Positions 17,907 through 27,204 of a stretch of 64,000 nucleotides of DNA are shown piece after piece; position 1 is the first letter of the stretch, and every line of letters begins with the position of its first letter. Position numbers and translations under genes: made by a program. The notes beneath the pieces were generated by a model. The model did not search any database and was not told the origin of the DNA. It worked only from the letters and a program-made list of their open reading frames with translations. The DNA is from Jannaschia rubra (GTDB lineage Bacteria; Pseudomonadota; Alphaproteobacteria; Rhodobacterales; Rhodobacteraceae), in NCBI RefSeq assembly GCF_001403735.1, contig NZ_CXPG01000017.1, positions 114,641-178,640 on the forward strand, given 5' to 3'.

Positions 17907-19349
17907 GTGGAAGTCGTCCTCCTGTTCGTGATGATCGTGGGGTTGCTGCTGATCGGCGTTCCGATCGCGGTCTCGCTGGGTTTCAGCTCGATCCTGTTCC
18001 TGCTGGCCTTCTCCGACACGTCGCTCGCCAGCATCGCGCAAAGCTTCTATCAGGCGATGGAGGGGCACTATACGCTGCTCGCCATCCCGTTCTTCATCCT
18101 CGCGTCGTCCTTCATGTCAACTGGGGGCGTCGCGCGGCGGATCATCCGGTTTTCCATTGCCTGCGTGGGTCACCTCCGCGGCGGGCTGGCCATCGCCGGG
18201 GTCTTTGCCTGCATGATGTTCGCGGCCCTGTCCGGGTCGTCGCCCGCCACCGTGGTCGCCATCGGCACGATCGTCATCGCGGCGATGCAGCAGGCGGGCT
18301 ATACCAAGGAGTTTGCGGCCGGCGTCATCTGCAACGCAGGCACGCTGGGCATCTTGATCCCGCCCTCCATCGTGATGGTCGTCTATGCCTCAGCCACCGA
18401 TGTGTCGGTCGGTCGCATGTTCCTGGCGGGCGTCATTCCGGGCCTGCTGGCCGGTCTGATGCTGATGATCACGATCTACGTCATCGCCGTTCACCGCAAC
18501 ATGCCCAAGGGCGACTTCGCCGGCTGGGGCGAGGTCGGCGACAGCTTCCGCGACGCATTCTGGGGGCTGATGCTGATCGCGATCATCATGCTTGGCATCT
18601 ACGGCATCCCCGGCGTGACCGGCGCGATCTTCACGCCGACCGAGGCGGCGGCGGTGGCATCGGTCTATGCCTTCGTGGTGGCGATGTTCGTCTACCGCGA
18701 CATCGGCCCCCTTCGCGCGCGACCGGCGCAGTCGGTAGGGGCGGCGGTGGTCGACGGCCCACTTCATGCGCCCGTCGGCACGCCGAAGTCGCTCCTGTCA
18801 AATCCGCAGGCATTGCTCACCGCGTTCTTCCATCGCGACACGCGCGATACCCTGCTCGACGCAGGCAAGCTGACGATCACGCTCATGTTCATCATCGCCA
18901 ACGCGCTGATCCTCAAGCACGTCCTCACCGACGAACAGATCCCCCAATCCATCGCCGCCGCGATGCTGGGCACGGGCCTCGGGCCGATCACCTTCCTGAT
19001 CGTGGTGAACGTGATCCTGCTGATCGGCGGTCAGTTCATGGAGCCTTCGGGCCTTCTGGTCATCGTCGCGCCGCTGGTCTTCCCCATCGCGATCGAGCTG
19101 GGCATCGATCCGATCCATCTGGGCATCATCATGGTCGTGAACATGGAGATCGGGATGATCACCCCGCCCGTCGGCCTGAACCTGTTCGTCACCTCGGGCG
19201 TGGCCGGCATGTCGATGATGGCGGTCGTCCGGGCGGCACTGCCGTTCCTTGCGGTGCTGTTCGTCTTCCTGATCATGGTGACCTACATCCCGATCCTGTC
19301 GACATGGCTGCCGACGCTGGTGATGGGCCCGGAAATCATCATCAAATAG
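17907..19349 (+). CDS. dctM: TRAP transporter large permease, DctM family
   Basis: 480 residues with about 12 membrane segments; GTG start at 17907 with AGGA eight bases upstream, three bases after the dctQ stop. DctM motifs: FILASSFMSTGGVARRI, ALSGSSPATVVAIGTI, GILIPPSIVMVVYASATDVSVGRMFLAGVIPGL, GIYGIPGVTGAIFTPTEAAAVASVYAF, MEPSGLLVIVAPLVFPIAIELGIDPIHLGIIMVVNMEIGMITPPVGLNLFVTSG. About 50 extra polar residues (about 255-310) lie between two helices, a cytoplasmic or periplasmic loop insert. Carries substrate across the membrane with Na+ coupling. Confidence 0.93.
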   Translation: MEVVLLFVMIVGLLLIGVPIAVSLGFSSILFLLAFSDTSLASIAQSFYQAMEGHYTLLAIPFFILASSFMSTGGVARRIIRFSIACVGHLRGGLAIAGVFACMMFAALSGSSPATVVAIGTIVIAAMQQAGYTKEFAAGVICNAGTLGILIPPSIVMVVYASATDVSVGRMFLAGVIPGLLAGLMLMITIYVIAVHRNMPKGDFAGWGEVGDSFRDAFWGLMLIAIIMLGIYGIPGVTGAIFTPTEAAAVASVYAFVVAMFVYRDIGPLRARPAQSVGAAVVDGPLHAPVGTPKSLLSNPQALLTAFFHRDTRDTLLDAGKLTITLMFIIANALILKHVLTDEQIPQSIAAAMLGTGLGPITFLIVVNVILLIGGQFMEPSGLLVIVAPLVFPIAIELGIDPIHLGIIMVVNMEIGMITPPVGLNLFVTSGVAGMSMMAVVRAALPFLAVLFVFLIMVTYIPILSTWLPTLVMGPEIIIK

Positions 19350-19360
19350 CGGCGAGCGCC

Positions 19361-20068
19361 TCAGCTTTCCGCCAGCGCCTTGACGATGGGAAGGAAATCC
19401 GCGGCCGCGAGGCTGGCGCCGCCGACCAGCGCACCGTCGACGTTGTCGAGTGCGAACAGGTCGGCCGCGTTCCCGGCCTTGACCGACCCGCCGTAGAGCA
19501 GGCTGAACCCCGGCCCGACGCGCGCGCGCAGGGCATCATGAACCTCGGCCACCTGATCCGGGGTGGCGACCTTCCCGGTGCCGATGGCCCAGACGGGTTC
19601 ATAGGCGATGACCGTGTTGTCCGGGGTCGCGCCGCTCGGCAGCGATCCGTCCATCTGGCTGCGAAGGACGTCCAGCGTCTCGCCCGCCTCGCGCTGCGCC
19701 AGCGTCTCGCCCAGGCACAGGATCGCGGTCAGGCCCACGGACCAGGCCGCTTCGGTCTGCGCCCGCACATCGGCGTCGCTCTCGCCATGGTCGGCGCGGC
19801 GCTCGGAGTGGCCGGTGATGCACCAGGTCGCGCCTGCGTCGGCCAGCATGGGCGCCGAAATGTCGCCGGTATGCGCGCCCGACGTGCTGGCATGGCAATA
19901 CTGGCCGCCGAGGGCCACACCCAGGGCCGACATGGGCACCAGAAGCGTGGCAGGAGGACAGATGACGACCGTGCACCCATCGGCGCCGGACGCGATGGCC
20001 CGCGCTTCCTCGACCGAGGCGCGCAGGCCGTTCATCTTCCAGTTACCGGCGGCGATCTTTCGGGTCAT
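19361..20068 (-). CDS. tpiA: Triosephosphate isomerase
   Basis: 235 residues, a little short but complete TIM barrel: AAGNWKMNG (Asn/Lys), ITGHSERR (catalytic His), AYEPVWAIGTG (catalytic Glu), LYGGSVKAGNAADL (phosphate loop), and LVGGASL. Interconverts glyceraldehyde 3-phosphate and dihydroxyacetone phosphate in the cytoplasm. The start at 20068 has GAGGAGGAT upstream; the open frame continues 35 codons further into the neighbour's 3' end and was not used. Convergent with dctM with 11 bases between stops. Confidence 0.96.
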   Translation of the reverse strand: MTRKIAAGNWKMNGLRASVEEARAIASGADGCTVVICPPATLLVPMSALGVALGGQYCHASTSGAHTGDISAPMLADAGATWCITGHSERRADHGESDADVRAQTEAAWSVGLTAILCLGETLAQREAGETLDVLRSQMDGSLPSGATPDNTVIAYEPVWAIGTGKVATPDQVAEVHDALRARVGPGFSLLYGGSVKAGNAADLFALDNVDGALVGGASLAAADFLPIVKALAES

Positions 20069-20105
20069 GGCATCCTCCTCGGGGGTATTCCGAGGGGATA
20101 GCACG

Positions 20106-20474
20106 TCAGGCGTCATTGCCCAGCTTTTCGTCGAACTTGATCGACTCGCCACAGCCGCAGGCGTCCACAACATTCGGGTTGCGGAACCGGAAGCCGGATT
20201 CGAGAAGCGAGGTCTCGTAATCGATCTCGGTCCCGAACAGGAACATCTGCGCCATGGGCGCGATCAGGACGCGCGCGCCGCCGTCGACCTCGACGACCTC
20301 ATCGTGGACCTCGGCCTCGGCGACGTAGTCCATGGTGTACTCCATGCCCGCACAGCCGCCCTTCTTGACCCCGATCCGAAGACCGGCGGCATCGCGTTTC
20401 GCCATCAGACGCGCGATCTGCGCGGCGGCGGCGGGTGTGACGGTGACGGGCGATTGACCGGGAATGGCAAACAT
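20106..20474 (-). CDS. A-type Fe-S cluster assembly/insertion protein (IscA/SufA/ErpA family)
   Basis: 122 residues with the three family cysteines: GGCAGM near residue 41 and DACGCGES near 107. SVTVTPAAAAQIARL and LDYVAEAEVHDEVVEVDGGARVLIAP-like segments match the HesB fold. It delivers Fe-S clusters to apo-proteins. Start at 20474 (MFAIPGQ) has GGAGGCC upstream. Followed 37 bases later by tpiA on the same strand. Whether it is SufA, IscA or ErpA cannot be decided from sequence alone; another Fe-S assembly gene (DUF59) is 4.2 kb away. Confidence 0.9.
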   Translation of the reverse strand: MFAIPGQSPVTVTPAAAAQIARLMAKRDAAGLRIGVKKGGCAGMEYTMDYVAEAEVHDEVVEVDGGARVLIAPMAQMFLFGTEIDYETSLLESGFRFRNPNVVDACGCGESIKFDEKLGNDA

Positions 20475-20521
20475 GGGCAGGGCCTCCTCGATCCTTTACC
20501 TAGGCGCACGGGCGCGGTGCC

Positions 20522-21361
20522 TCAAGGGGTGTTGCTGGACAGGCGGGACGACAGCCAGGCGCCAAGGGCGTCCAGGGCGTCGCGGATCGCCGGGCCATGC
20601 CGCGCATCGTGATGGCAGACGAGCCATTCGTCATGGCTCAGCGCGTCGATCCGGTCGGACAGCCGGTCAAGGCCGGAGCCGTCCCCCACGAAGCAAGGCA
20701 GCACGATCCGCCCCACGCCCGCCCGCGCCAGTTCCAGCCCGAGGCGCGGGTCGTTCACGGTGGTGACGACGTCGGCGCCGTGATGCTGCGCGACCCAGCG
20801 GGCCGAGGGCGTGCTGACGGCATCGCTCGTCGCCCCGATCCAGCCCGACACGCCCGGCCGGCCGTAGACGGCGAAGTCAACGCGCGCCGTGCGTCGCCCC
20901 GCCATCCAGGGCTGTTCGGGCCGCCTGTTGCGGACGCCGATGTCGATTTCACGTCGGGCGATGTCCATGTCCTTGTCGCAATGGACGAACTCCGGAATCC
21001 AGGCGGCACCGGGTGACCAGAACTGTCGGACGTCTGCGGCCAGCGTCTGCGCGGTCCATGCGCCGGCCGAGATGCGAACCCGCGTGGGTCCGGCGCCGTC
21101 CGCCTGCCATTGGGCCACATCGGCCGCCGCCGCCTCCATGCGCCCGGCACGGACCAGCAGGGCAGCACCGTCGTCGGTCACGGCGTACCCCTGCGCACCA
21201 TGGCGGAACAGGCGCCGGCCCAGCCGGGATTCGAGCGCCGTCATCCGACGGGACAGGGTCGCGCTGGACATACCCGTTTCGGTCGCGGCACCCGCGAGCG
21301 TTCCGTGCCGGGCGATGGCGGCAAACAGCGCGAGGTCGTTCCAGGGGATCGGCACTTGCAT
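20522..21361 (-). CDS. LysR-family transcriptional regulator
   Basis: 279 residues: N-terminal winged helix (about 1-60: NDLALFAAIARHGTLAGAATETGMSSATLSRRMTALESRLGRRLFRHGAQGYAVTDDG) followed by a periplasmic-binding-like effector domain (about 85-270) that is divergent in this protein. Target and effector are unknown. LysR genes often sit divergent to their target; the divergent neighbour is the 47-aa gene at 21447. Start chosen at 21361 (MQVPIPWNDL), where homology begins; 15 codons further upstream is open but lies in the spacer. Confidence 0.9.
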   Translation of the reverse strand: MQVPIPWNDLALFAAIARHGTLAGAATETGMSSATLSRRMTALESRLGRRLFRHGAQGYAVTDDGAALLVRAGRMEAAAADVAQWQADGAGPTRVRISAGAWTAQTLAADVRQFWSPGAAWIPEFVHCDKDMDIARREIDIGVRNRRPEQPWMAGRRTARVDFAVYGRPGVSGWIGATSDAVSTPSARWVAQHHGADVVTTVNDPRLGLELARAGVGRIVLPCFVGDGSGLDRLSDRIDALSHDEWLVCHHDARHGPAIRDALDALGAWLSSRLSSNTP

Positions 21362-21446
21362 GATCGCAACCCTAGTTGCCGACCCGGCGGGCTGCAATCG
21401 CGTCATCTGATGGGCAGGGTCGGCTTAGTCGAAGAAGGAGCATGCC

Positions 21447-21590
21447 ATGATCGACCTGTCCGATCAACCAGTCGTCCCGAAGACGAGCTACGAACGCGAG
21501 CAGGCCCATTTCGCGAGCTTGCGAGCCGAGGCACGGGAGCGGACGCCGTCACGGTGGCGCCGCTGGATCGCCCGGTTGCTCGGCCGATGA
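21447..21590 (+). CDS. Small basic protein, unrecognised
   Basis: 47 residues, MIDLSDQPVVPKTSYEREQA at the N-terminus and a basic, Trp-rich tail RERTPSRWRRWIARLLGR that could be an amphipathic helix. It has a strong GAAGGAG site six bases before the ATG and a 10-bp terminator hairpin starting four bases after the stop, so it looks like a genuine monocistronic gene even though it is shorter than usual gene-calling limits. No family recognised; membrane-surface binding by the tail is only a guess. Confidence 0.65.
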   Translation: MIDLSDQPVVPKTSYEREQAHFASLRAEARERTPSRWRRWIARLLGR

Positions 21591-21594
21591 AAAA

Positions 21595-21618
21595 GGGGCG
21601 CCGGACCCCCGGCGCCCC
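21595..21618. terminator. Terminator after the 47-aa gene
   Basis: Perfect 10-bp stem (21595-21604 with 21609-21618), 4-base loop, with AAAA on the left and GTCTCT on the right. It can act for the plus-strand small gene and, read leftward, the T-run (from AAAA) suits the minus-strand GDPD gene ending at 21681. Confidence 0.7.
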
Positions 21619-21680
21619 GTCTCTGCTTTCCCGATATTCCGGGAAGCGCGAGGGGTTGGCCCCTCGCACGCCCGAAACCG

Positions 21681-22907
21681 TCAGAGACCCATGCAGTTCG
21701 CGTAGAACGTCACCGTCGCCGGCCAATCCGAAAAGATGCCCGCGACGCCCACGTCCTGCGCCAGCGCATCGACCAGTTCATAGGTCACGCCGTCGTTGTC
21801 GGTGACATCCTCGATCGACTGATAGTACCAGCCGCCGCCGTCCGACAGCGGACCGGACCGTTCCAGCGACCAGGCGATCATGTTCAGCCCCGCGGCCTTC
21901 GCTTCCTCGGCATAGACCGACGGCACGATTTCCCCGTCCTTCGACGTCACGAGCATCCAGAGCGGCGGCGCGATGTAGTTCACGCCCATGTCCGCCAGCT
22001 CCTGCATGGTGGGCTTGAAGGTAGAGGCGTCCATCGGGTCGATCTCGCCCTCGTCATCGTCGAAGGCCTCGTAGCGGTCGTCGAGATAGACGGCCTGCGC
22101 GCCGAACTCGGGCTCATTCTCGATCCAGTACCTTATGTCCGACAGGTCGAAGGACTGCAGCCAGACATCCGACGCAGGAACGTCGGCGGCCTTGTATTCA
22201 TCGACCAGCTTCTGCGCATAATCTTCCTGGGTGAAGCCGTCGTGGGGCATGTCGACCGACGCGGATTTCAGCTCAGGCGTGAACTTCGCCTCCATGTCGC
22301 GGAACAGCTCGATCGATTCCGCGTGGGTCAGAAGATGCGCGCCATCCGCATAGGTGGTCGTACGATAGGGCGCGACGCCGCCCTGGTAGTCCTCCGGCGT
22401 CGTGGCGTTCGCATCGGAGCTGTCCATCTTGGGCGTCAGCGTGCGGAACTGGTCCAGCGTAATCTCGGACGTGCGGCATTCGGCGGAAGCTTCGGTATCG
22501 CCGGAGGCGGGGCTGAACGGGGTGACGCAGGTGTCGGCCAGGTCGGTGAGCAGGATGTCGGTCGTCGTCGCGAGGTCGTTCTGCGCGTGGCGGCAGACCA
22601 GTTCGTGATCCTGCGTGAAGGTCACGTCGCATTCGAGGATGCCCGCACCCATTCCGGCGGCGGCGACGTTCGATTCGACAGTATGCTCGGGGAACATCAG
22701 AGGAGCGCCGCGGTGGCCGATCGAGAAGTCGGTGCGGCTGGGGGTCTGGCCCAGGCAGGACTGAAGTTTCGTCTTGAGTTCGCCGTCGTCCATCTGGCCG
22801 ATCAGCCAGGCGGGACGGGGGCCATAGGACAGCCCGGCGTCGTGGGTATCGGCGAATACGGGGGTTGCGGATAGCAGGGTCAGCGCAAGAAGCGGTCGGA
22901 CGGACAT
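21681..22907 (-). CDS. Periplasmic glycerophosphodiester phosphodiesterase-family protein
   Basis: 408 residues with a signal peptide ([19 protein letters not shown]). GDPD motifs: [16 protein letters not shown] (catalytic His, Arg and Glu), [27 protein letters not shown], and a late [15 protein letters not shown] region; the C-terminal end is [13 protein letters not shown] as in the family. About 100 residues longer than the E. coli GlpQ core with an acidic insert near residues 250-275. Releases glycerol 3-phosphate from glycerophosphodiesters outside the cytoplasm. The closing AN-CMGL places a Cys four residues from the end, paired perhaps with the Cys in [10 protein letters not shown]. Confidence 0.88.
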   Translation of the reverse strand: MSVRPLLALTLLSATPVFADTHDAGLSYGPRPAWLIGQMDDGELKTKLQSCLGQTPSRTDFSIGHRGAPLMFPEHTVESNVAAAGMGAGILECDVTFTQDHELVCRHAQNDLATTTDILLTDLADTCVTPFSPASGDTEASAECRTSEITLDQFRTLTPKMDSSDANATTPEDYQGGVAPYRTTTYADGAHLLTHAESIELFRDMEAKFTPELKSASVDMPHDGFTQEDYAQKLVDEYKAADVPASDVWLQSFDLSDIRYWIENEPEFGAQAVYLDDRYEAFDDDEGEIDPMDASTFKPTMQELADMGVNYIAPPLWMLVTSKDGEIVPSVYAEEAKAAGLNMIAWSLERSGPLSDGGGWYYQSIEDVTDNDGVTYELVDALAQDVGVAGIFSDWPATVTFYANCMGL

Positions 22908-23000
22908 GGATGTTCCCTCGGGCTCTGGTGGTGTCGCCGCTCAGTGAACGGCTTCGGTAACCAAAGCGCAACGATTTCGTGAGGGAGCCGTGACTGGACA

Positions 23001-24662
23001 TCAGGTCGCGCCGGCGGCGACGTTGCGGGGGAAGACCGGCTTGCCGGTGTCCTGCTCGATGCGGGCCGCCCGGGCAAGCAGCCGTTCGCGCACCGCGCAG
23101 GCCACCTCCCAGGAGGTGTTGGGATCGGTACAGGGCAGGCTGAACCACACCTCCATCCCGAAGACGTCCTGACCGCTGACATTGACGCTCGCGCCGTCCA
23201 GGTCGCCGAGCTCCTCGCCCAGATCGGTGTCCGCGACCTCGGACAGGGCTTCGTGAAAAGCCTGGCGCAGGGCCTCCACGTCCGCGGCGGGGTCGAGGCG
23301 CAGTTCGAGCACGCGCAGCATTGCCGGTTCTTGCAGCGACCAGTTCGAAAACGTCTCGGACACGAATTCCTCGACTGGCACGACGAGGCGAGTGCCGTCC
23401 CAGTTCCGCAACTGGACGAAGGTCATGTGGATCCGTTCCACATGGCAAAGCTCATCCTTGTAGACGACGCGATCCCCGACGCGGGCCGACTGGTTCAGCG
23501 CGATCTGGAGCGATGCGAGGACATTTCCGAGGATGCTCCGCGCGGCGAAACCCAGCACGAGTGTCAGCGCGCCGGCGGAGGCCAGGAGCGACAGGCCGAT
23601 ATCCTGGAACAGGTTGGCCGATGTCAGCACGATGACGGTGCCGATCACGAACACCACCACCACGAGAACCCGCTTGGCCGCGTTGAGCCTCGTGGCCAGG
23701 ATCCGCGCCTCGGTCTGTTCGGCGCGGGTCAGGTCGACGTCTTCGCCGGGGGCGATCAGGTTGTCGAGCAGGACCTCGACGCCATTGACGATGAACAGCA
23801 GGATCGCGGTGACGAAGCCGATCGCGACGGCGGGGGCCAGGAACACGTCGATCCGGCCCGAGAACACGAAGACCCGCCCGGTCACCCACCAGACGAGCGT
23901 CGTTACGCTCGCGATGATGAGGGGCGTGGACAGGGCCCGCAGGATGCCGGTCGCCACCCGCCCGTCGGCGCGTCGCCAGAGCCTGCGAAGGATGCGGTGC
24001 ACCACCCATCCGATGGCGATGGCCCCCGCCAGCAGCAGCGGCATGCCGATCAGTTCCCACCACATCAGCCCGCCGAAAGCATCCGTCCGCAGCATTTCCG
24101 GCAGCATCATCTCGAACCGGGAGGGGCCGTAGGCGCGGTGCAGGGCGGGAACGTCGCGGACCGTCTCGCTCGGGAAGATCCAGACGGCATCCTCGGCGTC
24201 CGCAGGCTGGACGCGGTTCAGGCGGATGGCCGCGGGAACGAGGTCGAGCGGCAGGTCGCGCAACAGCAGGGACCGTCGCGGCTCACCCGCCTGCGGGGCG
24301 TTCTCGCCCCCCCGTGTCTGCAGCGCGTCGGGCCGGTCGATCAGGATGCCCCAATCCAACACCGCCTTCCGGTCGATCACGTCAAAAAGCTGCCGGGCCA
24401 GCACGGGGCCCTCGACGGGCTGACGTTCGGGGGGCGTTTCCGCGAGGTCGAGGACATGGGCGGCTGCGTCCCAGTCGCCGTCCCGGGCCGCGCGCAGAAA
24501 GCTGGCCATGGCGGAGCGCGGGGTGCGCAGGTCGATGCGGTCTGGCACGGGGCCCAGCCCCGCGTTCAGTTCGGGGATCTCGAAGACCGAATCCTGCGCC
24601 AGGGCGGGCAGGGTCAGAAGGGCCGCGAGAACGGCAAAGAGGATCGGAAGGATGCGCGACAT
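23001..24662 (-). CDS. Mechanosensitive ion channel family protein (MscS-like)
   Basis: 553 residues: signal peptide (MSRILPILFAVLAALLTLPALAQ), a periplasmic domain of about 170 residues (RTPRSAMASFLRAARDGDWDAAAHVLDL), about five membrane helices (from residue 195), the pore-lining helix ANLFQDIGLSLLASAGALTLVLGFAARSILGNVLASLQIALNQ, and the MscS beta domain (VGDRVVYKDELCHVERIHMTFVQLRNWDGTRLVVPVEEFVSETFSNWS). The C-terminal alpha/beta domain ends PRNVAAGAT. Protects against hypo-osmotic shock; the large N-terminal domain puts it with the YbdG/DUF-type extended MscS proteins. Confidence 0.9.
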   Translation of the reverse strand: MSRILPILFAVLAALLTLPALAQDSVFEIPELNAGLGPVPDRIDLRTPRSAMASFLRAARDGDWDAAAHVLDLAETPPERQPVEGPVLARQLFDVIDRKAVLDWGILIDRPDALQTRGGENAPQAGEPRRSLLLRDLPLDLVPAAIRLNRVQPADAEDAVWIFPSETVRDVPALHRAYGPSRFEMMLPEMLRTDAFGGLMWWELIGMPLLLAGAIAIGWVVHRILRRLWRRADGRVATGILRALSTPLIIASVTTLVWWVTGRVFVFSGRIDVFLAPAVAIGFVTAILLFIVNGVEVLLDNLIAPGEDVDLTRAEQTEARILATRLNAAKRVLVVVVFVIGTVIVLTSANLFQDIGLSLLASAGALTLVLGFAARSILGNVLASLQIALNQSARVGDRVVYKDELCHVERIHMTFVQLRNWDGTRLVVPVEEFVSETFSNWSLQEPAMLRVLELRLDPAADVEALRQAFHEALSEVADTDLGEELGDLDGASVNVSGQDVFGMEVWFSLPCTDPNTSWEVACAVRERLLARAARIEQDTGKPVFPRNVAAGAT

Positions 24663-24713
24663 GGTCCGAAACGTCCGCGAAGGGCGGCGGTTCCGGATCG
24701 GGCCGGCGGTCGG

Positions 24714-25079
24714 TTACATGAACCCGAGTTCCAGGCGGGCCTCGTCCGACATCATTTCCATGCCCCAGGGCGGCTCGAACACCAGGTCGACATCCACGGT
24801 GCGGACCCCGGGCAGGGCAGACACGGCATCGGCGACCCAGCCCGGCATCTCACCCGCGACGGGGCATCCGGGGGCGGTCAAGGTCATGATCACGCTCACG
24901 TCGTTCTCTGCGTTGATGTCGATCGTATAGATCAGGCCCAGGTCGAAGATGTTCACCGGAATTTCCGGGTCGAAGACGCTGCGGCAGGCATCGACCACGG
25001 CTTCGTGCATCGGATGATCCGTGGTCGAAGGGGCGATAAGGGGGGCACCTTCCAGTCGGTCCGTCGTCTCGGCGGTCAT
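24714..25079 (-). CDS. DUF59/MIP18-family Fe-S assembly protein (SufT-like)
   Basis: 121 residues. MIP18 domain: VVDACRSVFDPEIPVNIFDLGLIYTIDI, MTLTAPGCPVAGEMPGWVADAVSALPGVRTVDVDLVFEPPWGMEMMSDEARLELGFM. The DPEIPVNIxDLGLIY and TxxxPGCP motifs, including the reactive Cys, are family signatures. Acts in Fe-S cluster maturation. In many rhodobacters this gene is in a suf operon; here it is alone, downstream of the MscS-like gene's start. RBS AAGGAA before 25079. Confidence 0.88.
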   Translation of the reverse strand: MTAETTDRLEGAPLIAPSTTDHPMHEAVVDACRSVFDPEIPVNIFDLGLIYTIDINAENDVSVIMTLTAPGCPVAGEMPGWVADAVSALPGVRTVDVDLVFEPPWGMEMMSDEARLELGFM

Positions 25080-25154
25080 CGCGTGTTCCTTCCTTTGTCG
25101 AGCGAAAAGATAAGGATTGCGGCCGCCGGGGTAAAGGGTGTGGATTCCATGAAA

Positions 25155-25181
25155 AAGGGCGCGCCGTGATGGCGCGCCCTT
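25155..25181 (-). terminator. Terminator of the beta-barrel protein gene
   Basis: 11-bp stem, 25155-25165 with 25171-25181, 5-base loop; on the minus strand the stem is followed by a TTTTTC run. It lies 40 bases after the stop of the 25221-25862 gene and is a canonical intrinsic terminator. Confidence 0.85.
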
Positions 25182-25220
25182 GCGTTTCCCTAACGGGAGC
25201 CCGGCGAACCGGACAGCGTC

Positions 25221-25862
25221 TTAGAAACGGTAGTTCAGGTTCAGACCGACCGTGGTCAGCTTGGTGTCGACGCCTTCGAAGCTGTCGAAATCGTCGAACT
25301 CGTCGAACTCATGGTAGAGAGCTTCGGCGCCGAAGGTGACGGCGGGAGTCAGGTAACGCTCGAAGCCGAGACCGGCGAACCAGCCATCGGCGTCGCCCGC
25401 GTCGTTCGTGTCGGCCTGTGCCCAACCGGCGGCACCGTAGAACAGGTTCTGGCCCGCGTTGTAGCCCAGACGGGCACCGACGCGCAGGACGCTCTCAAGC
25501 TCGAGGTCCGAGTCGTCGAGGTCGATGCTGCCGAAGTCGTACTGGATCAAACCACCGAGCACGGCCGCGCCGAAGTCGTAGTCGTAACCTGCGCGCAGAC
25601 CGTAGAGGGCGCCGTCGCCGTCGCTGTCGAAGTTGATCAGATCGTCATCGTCATCGTCGTCATCGTCGTCGAACAGGCCATCGGCGTCGATGTTGGCGTA
25701 GGCGACCTGACCACCGACATAGCCACCGGTCCAGCTGTAGACGGGGGCGGCGGGGGCGGCGGTGAAGACCGGCGCGGGCTCGACCGGGGCGGGCGCGATG
25801 TTGCCGGCGAAGGCGGGGGACGCCATCAGCGGGATCAGCGCGAGGGTAGCAAAACGGTTCAT
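25221..25862 (-). CDS. Small outer-membrane beta-barrel protein with poly-Asp tract
   Basis: 213 residues; signal peptide MNRFATLALIPLMASPAFA, then a proline-rich linker GNIAPAPVEPAPVFTAAPAAP, then an eight-stranded OmpA/OmpW-like barrel (SWTGGYVGGQVAYANI, LYGLRAGYDYDFGAAVLGGLIQYDFGS, VLRVGARLGYNAGQNLFYGAAGWA, GWFAGLGFERYLTPAVTFGAEALYHEF, TTVGLNLNYRF) ending in the Phe expected for BAM recognition. An uninterrupted run of 10 Asp (25641-25670) followed by FDSDGDG sits in the first extracellular loop. RBS AGGAGTTATTC upstream; own terminator. Confidence 0.87.
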   Translation of the reverse strand: MNRFATLALIPLMASPAFAGNIAPAPVEPAPVFTAAPAAPVYSWTGGYVGGQVAYANIDADGLFDDDDDDDDDDLINFDSDGDGALYGLRAGYDYDFGAAVLGGLIQYDFGSIDLDDSDLELESVLRVGARLGYNAGQNLFYGAAGWAQADTNDAGDADGWFAGLGFERYLTPAVTFGAEALYHEFDEFDDFDSFEGVDTKLTTVGLNLNYRF

Positions 25863-26073
25863 GAATAACTCCTGTGTCTCTGCTCGGCCCCGATTCTGGG
25901 GCTGCTTCGTCGAGCTAAGGGGGTAATGAGAGGAATACAGGAAAAGTTCCTGTTTACAGGGGGCATGCGCCCTTTTCCGCCGACGCCTTGACCGTAACTG
26001 GCGGTTGTCCGCCTACTGTTGTTTCTTTGCACTTGAAGCTGTTAGGGGGCATTCCAACGGTGGCGGAGGGCCT
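25863..26073. promoter_or_regulatory. Divergent spacer between beta-barrel gene and tgt
   Basis: 211 bases, noticeably more AT-rich around 25900-26050. It should hold both promoters; no operator recognised. Confidence 0.35.
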
Positions 26074-27204
26074 ATGACACAGCACTTTTCGTTCGATTTG
26101 GGGGTGACGGATGGCGGCGCGCGAACGGGTCTGATCCGCACGCCCCGCGGTGACATCCGCACCCCCGCGTTCATGCCCGTCGGCACCGCCGCCACCGTCA
26201 AGGCGATGTTGCCCGGGTCGGTCCGGGCGACCGGGGCCAATGTCCTGCTGGGAAACACCTATCACCTGATGCTGCGTCCCACGGCGGAGCGGATCGACCG
26301 TCTGGGTGGACTGCACCGCTTCATGAACTGGGATCGTCCGATCCTCACCGATAGCGGTGGGTTTCAGGTCATGTCACTCGGTGAGCTTCGCAAAGTTGAT
26401 TCCGACGGAGTGACATTCAAGTCACATATCGATGGGTCCAAGCACCGCCTGACCCCAGAAAGGTCCATAGAAATCCAGAGGTTACTTGGCTCTGACATCG
26501 TCATGTGCTTCGACGAATGCCCTGCTTTGCCCGCCGATCGCGACCGAATCGCCACCTCCATGCGCCTGTCGATGGATTGGGCGGAAAGGTCCCGCGCGGC
26601 CTTCGGCGACCGGCCCGGACATGCGCTCTTCGGCATCCAGCAAGGCGGTCTGGACCTCGACCTGCGTGCCGAGTCTGCGGAGCGCCTGCGGGCCATCGGG
26701 TTCGACGGCTATGCCATCGGCGGACTGGCCGTGGGCGAAGGGCAGGCGGCGATGTTCGACTGCCTCGACGTCGCGCCGGGACAACTGCCCCAAGACAGGC
26801 CGCGCTATCTGATGGGAGTGGGCAAGCCCGACGACATCGTGGGCGCTGTGGCGCGGGGCGTCGACATGATGGATTGCGTCCTGCCATCCCGGTCCGGCCG
26901 GACGGGCCAGGCCTGGACACGACGTGGACAGGTCAACCTGCGGAACGCACGCCACGCCGACGATCCGCGCCCCCTGGACGAAACCTGCACCTGCCCGGCC
27001 TGCACCGGGTTCAGCCGCGCCTATCTGCATCACGTCGTCCGCGCGCAGGAGATCATCGGATCGATGCTCCTGACCTGGCACAACCTGCAGTACTATCAGG
27101 ATCTGATGGCCGGGATGCGCGAGGCCATCGGGGCCGGGCGGTTCGCCACCTGGCAGAAGTCATTCCACGCCACCCGCGCGGAGGGTGACATCGAACCGAT
27201 CTAG
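26074..27204 (+). CDS. tgt: tRNA-guanine (queuine) transglycosylase
   Basis: 376 residues. Exchanges guanine-34 for preQ1 in GUN tRNAs. Motifs: [42 protein letters not shown] (general acid Asp), [69 protein letters not shown] (nucleophile Asp in the DMMDCV region), and zinc site [19 protein letters not shown] at 26074 follows GGCGGAGGG; upstream codons were rejected. Stop overlaps the convergent gene's stop by 4 bases. Confidence 0.96.
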   Translation: MTQHFSFDLGVTDGGARTGLIRTPRGDIRTPAFMPVGTAATVKAMLPGSVRATGANVLLGNTYHLMLRPTAERIDRLGGLHRFMNWDRPILTDSGGFQVMSLGELRKVDSDGVTFKSHIDGSKHRLTPERSIEIQRLLGSDIVMCFDECPALPADRDRIATSMRLSMDWAERSRAAFGDRPGHALFGIQQGGLDLDLRAESAERLRAIGFDGYAIGGLAVGEGQAAMFDCLDVAPGQLPQDRPRYLMGVGKPDDIVGAVARGVDMMDCVLPSRSGRTGQAWTRRGQVNLRNARHADDPRPLDETCTCPACTGFSRAYLHHVVRAQEIIGSMLLTWHNLQYYQDLMAGMREAIGAGRFATWQKSFHATRAEGDIEPI

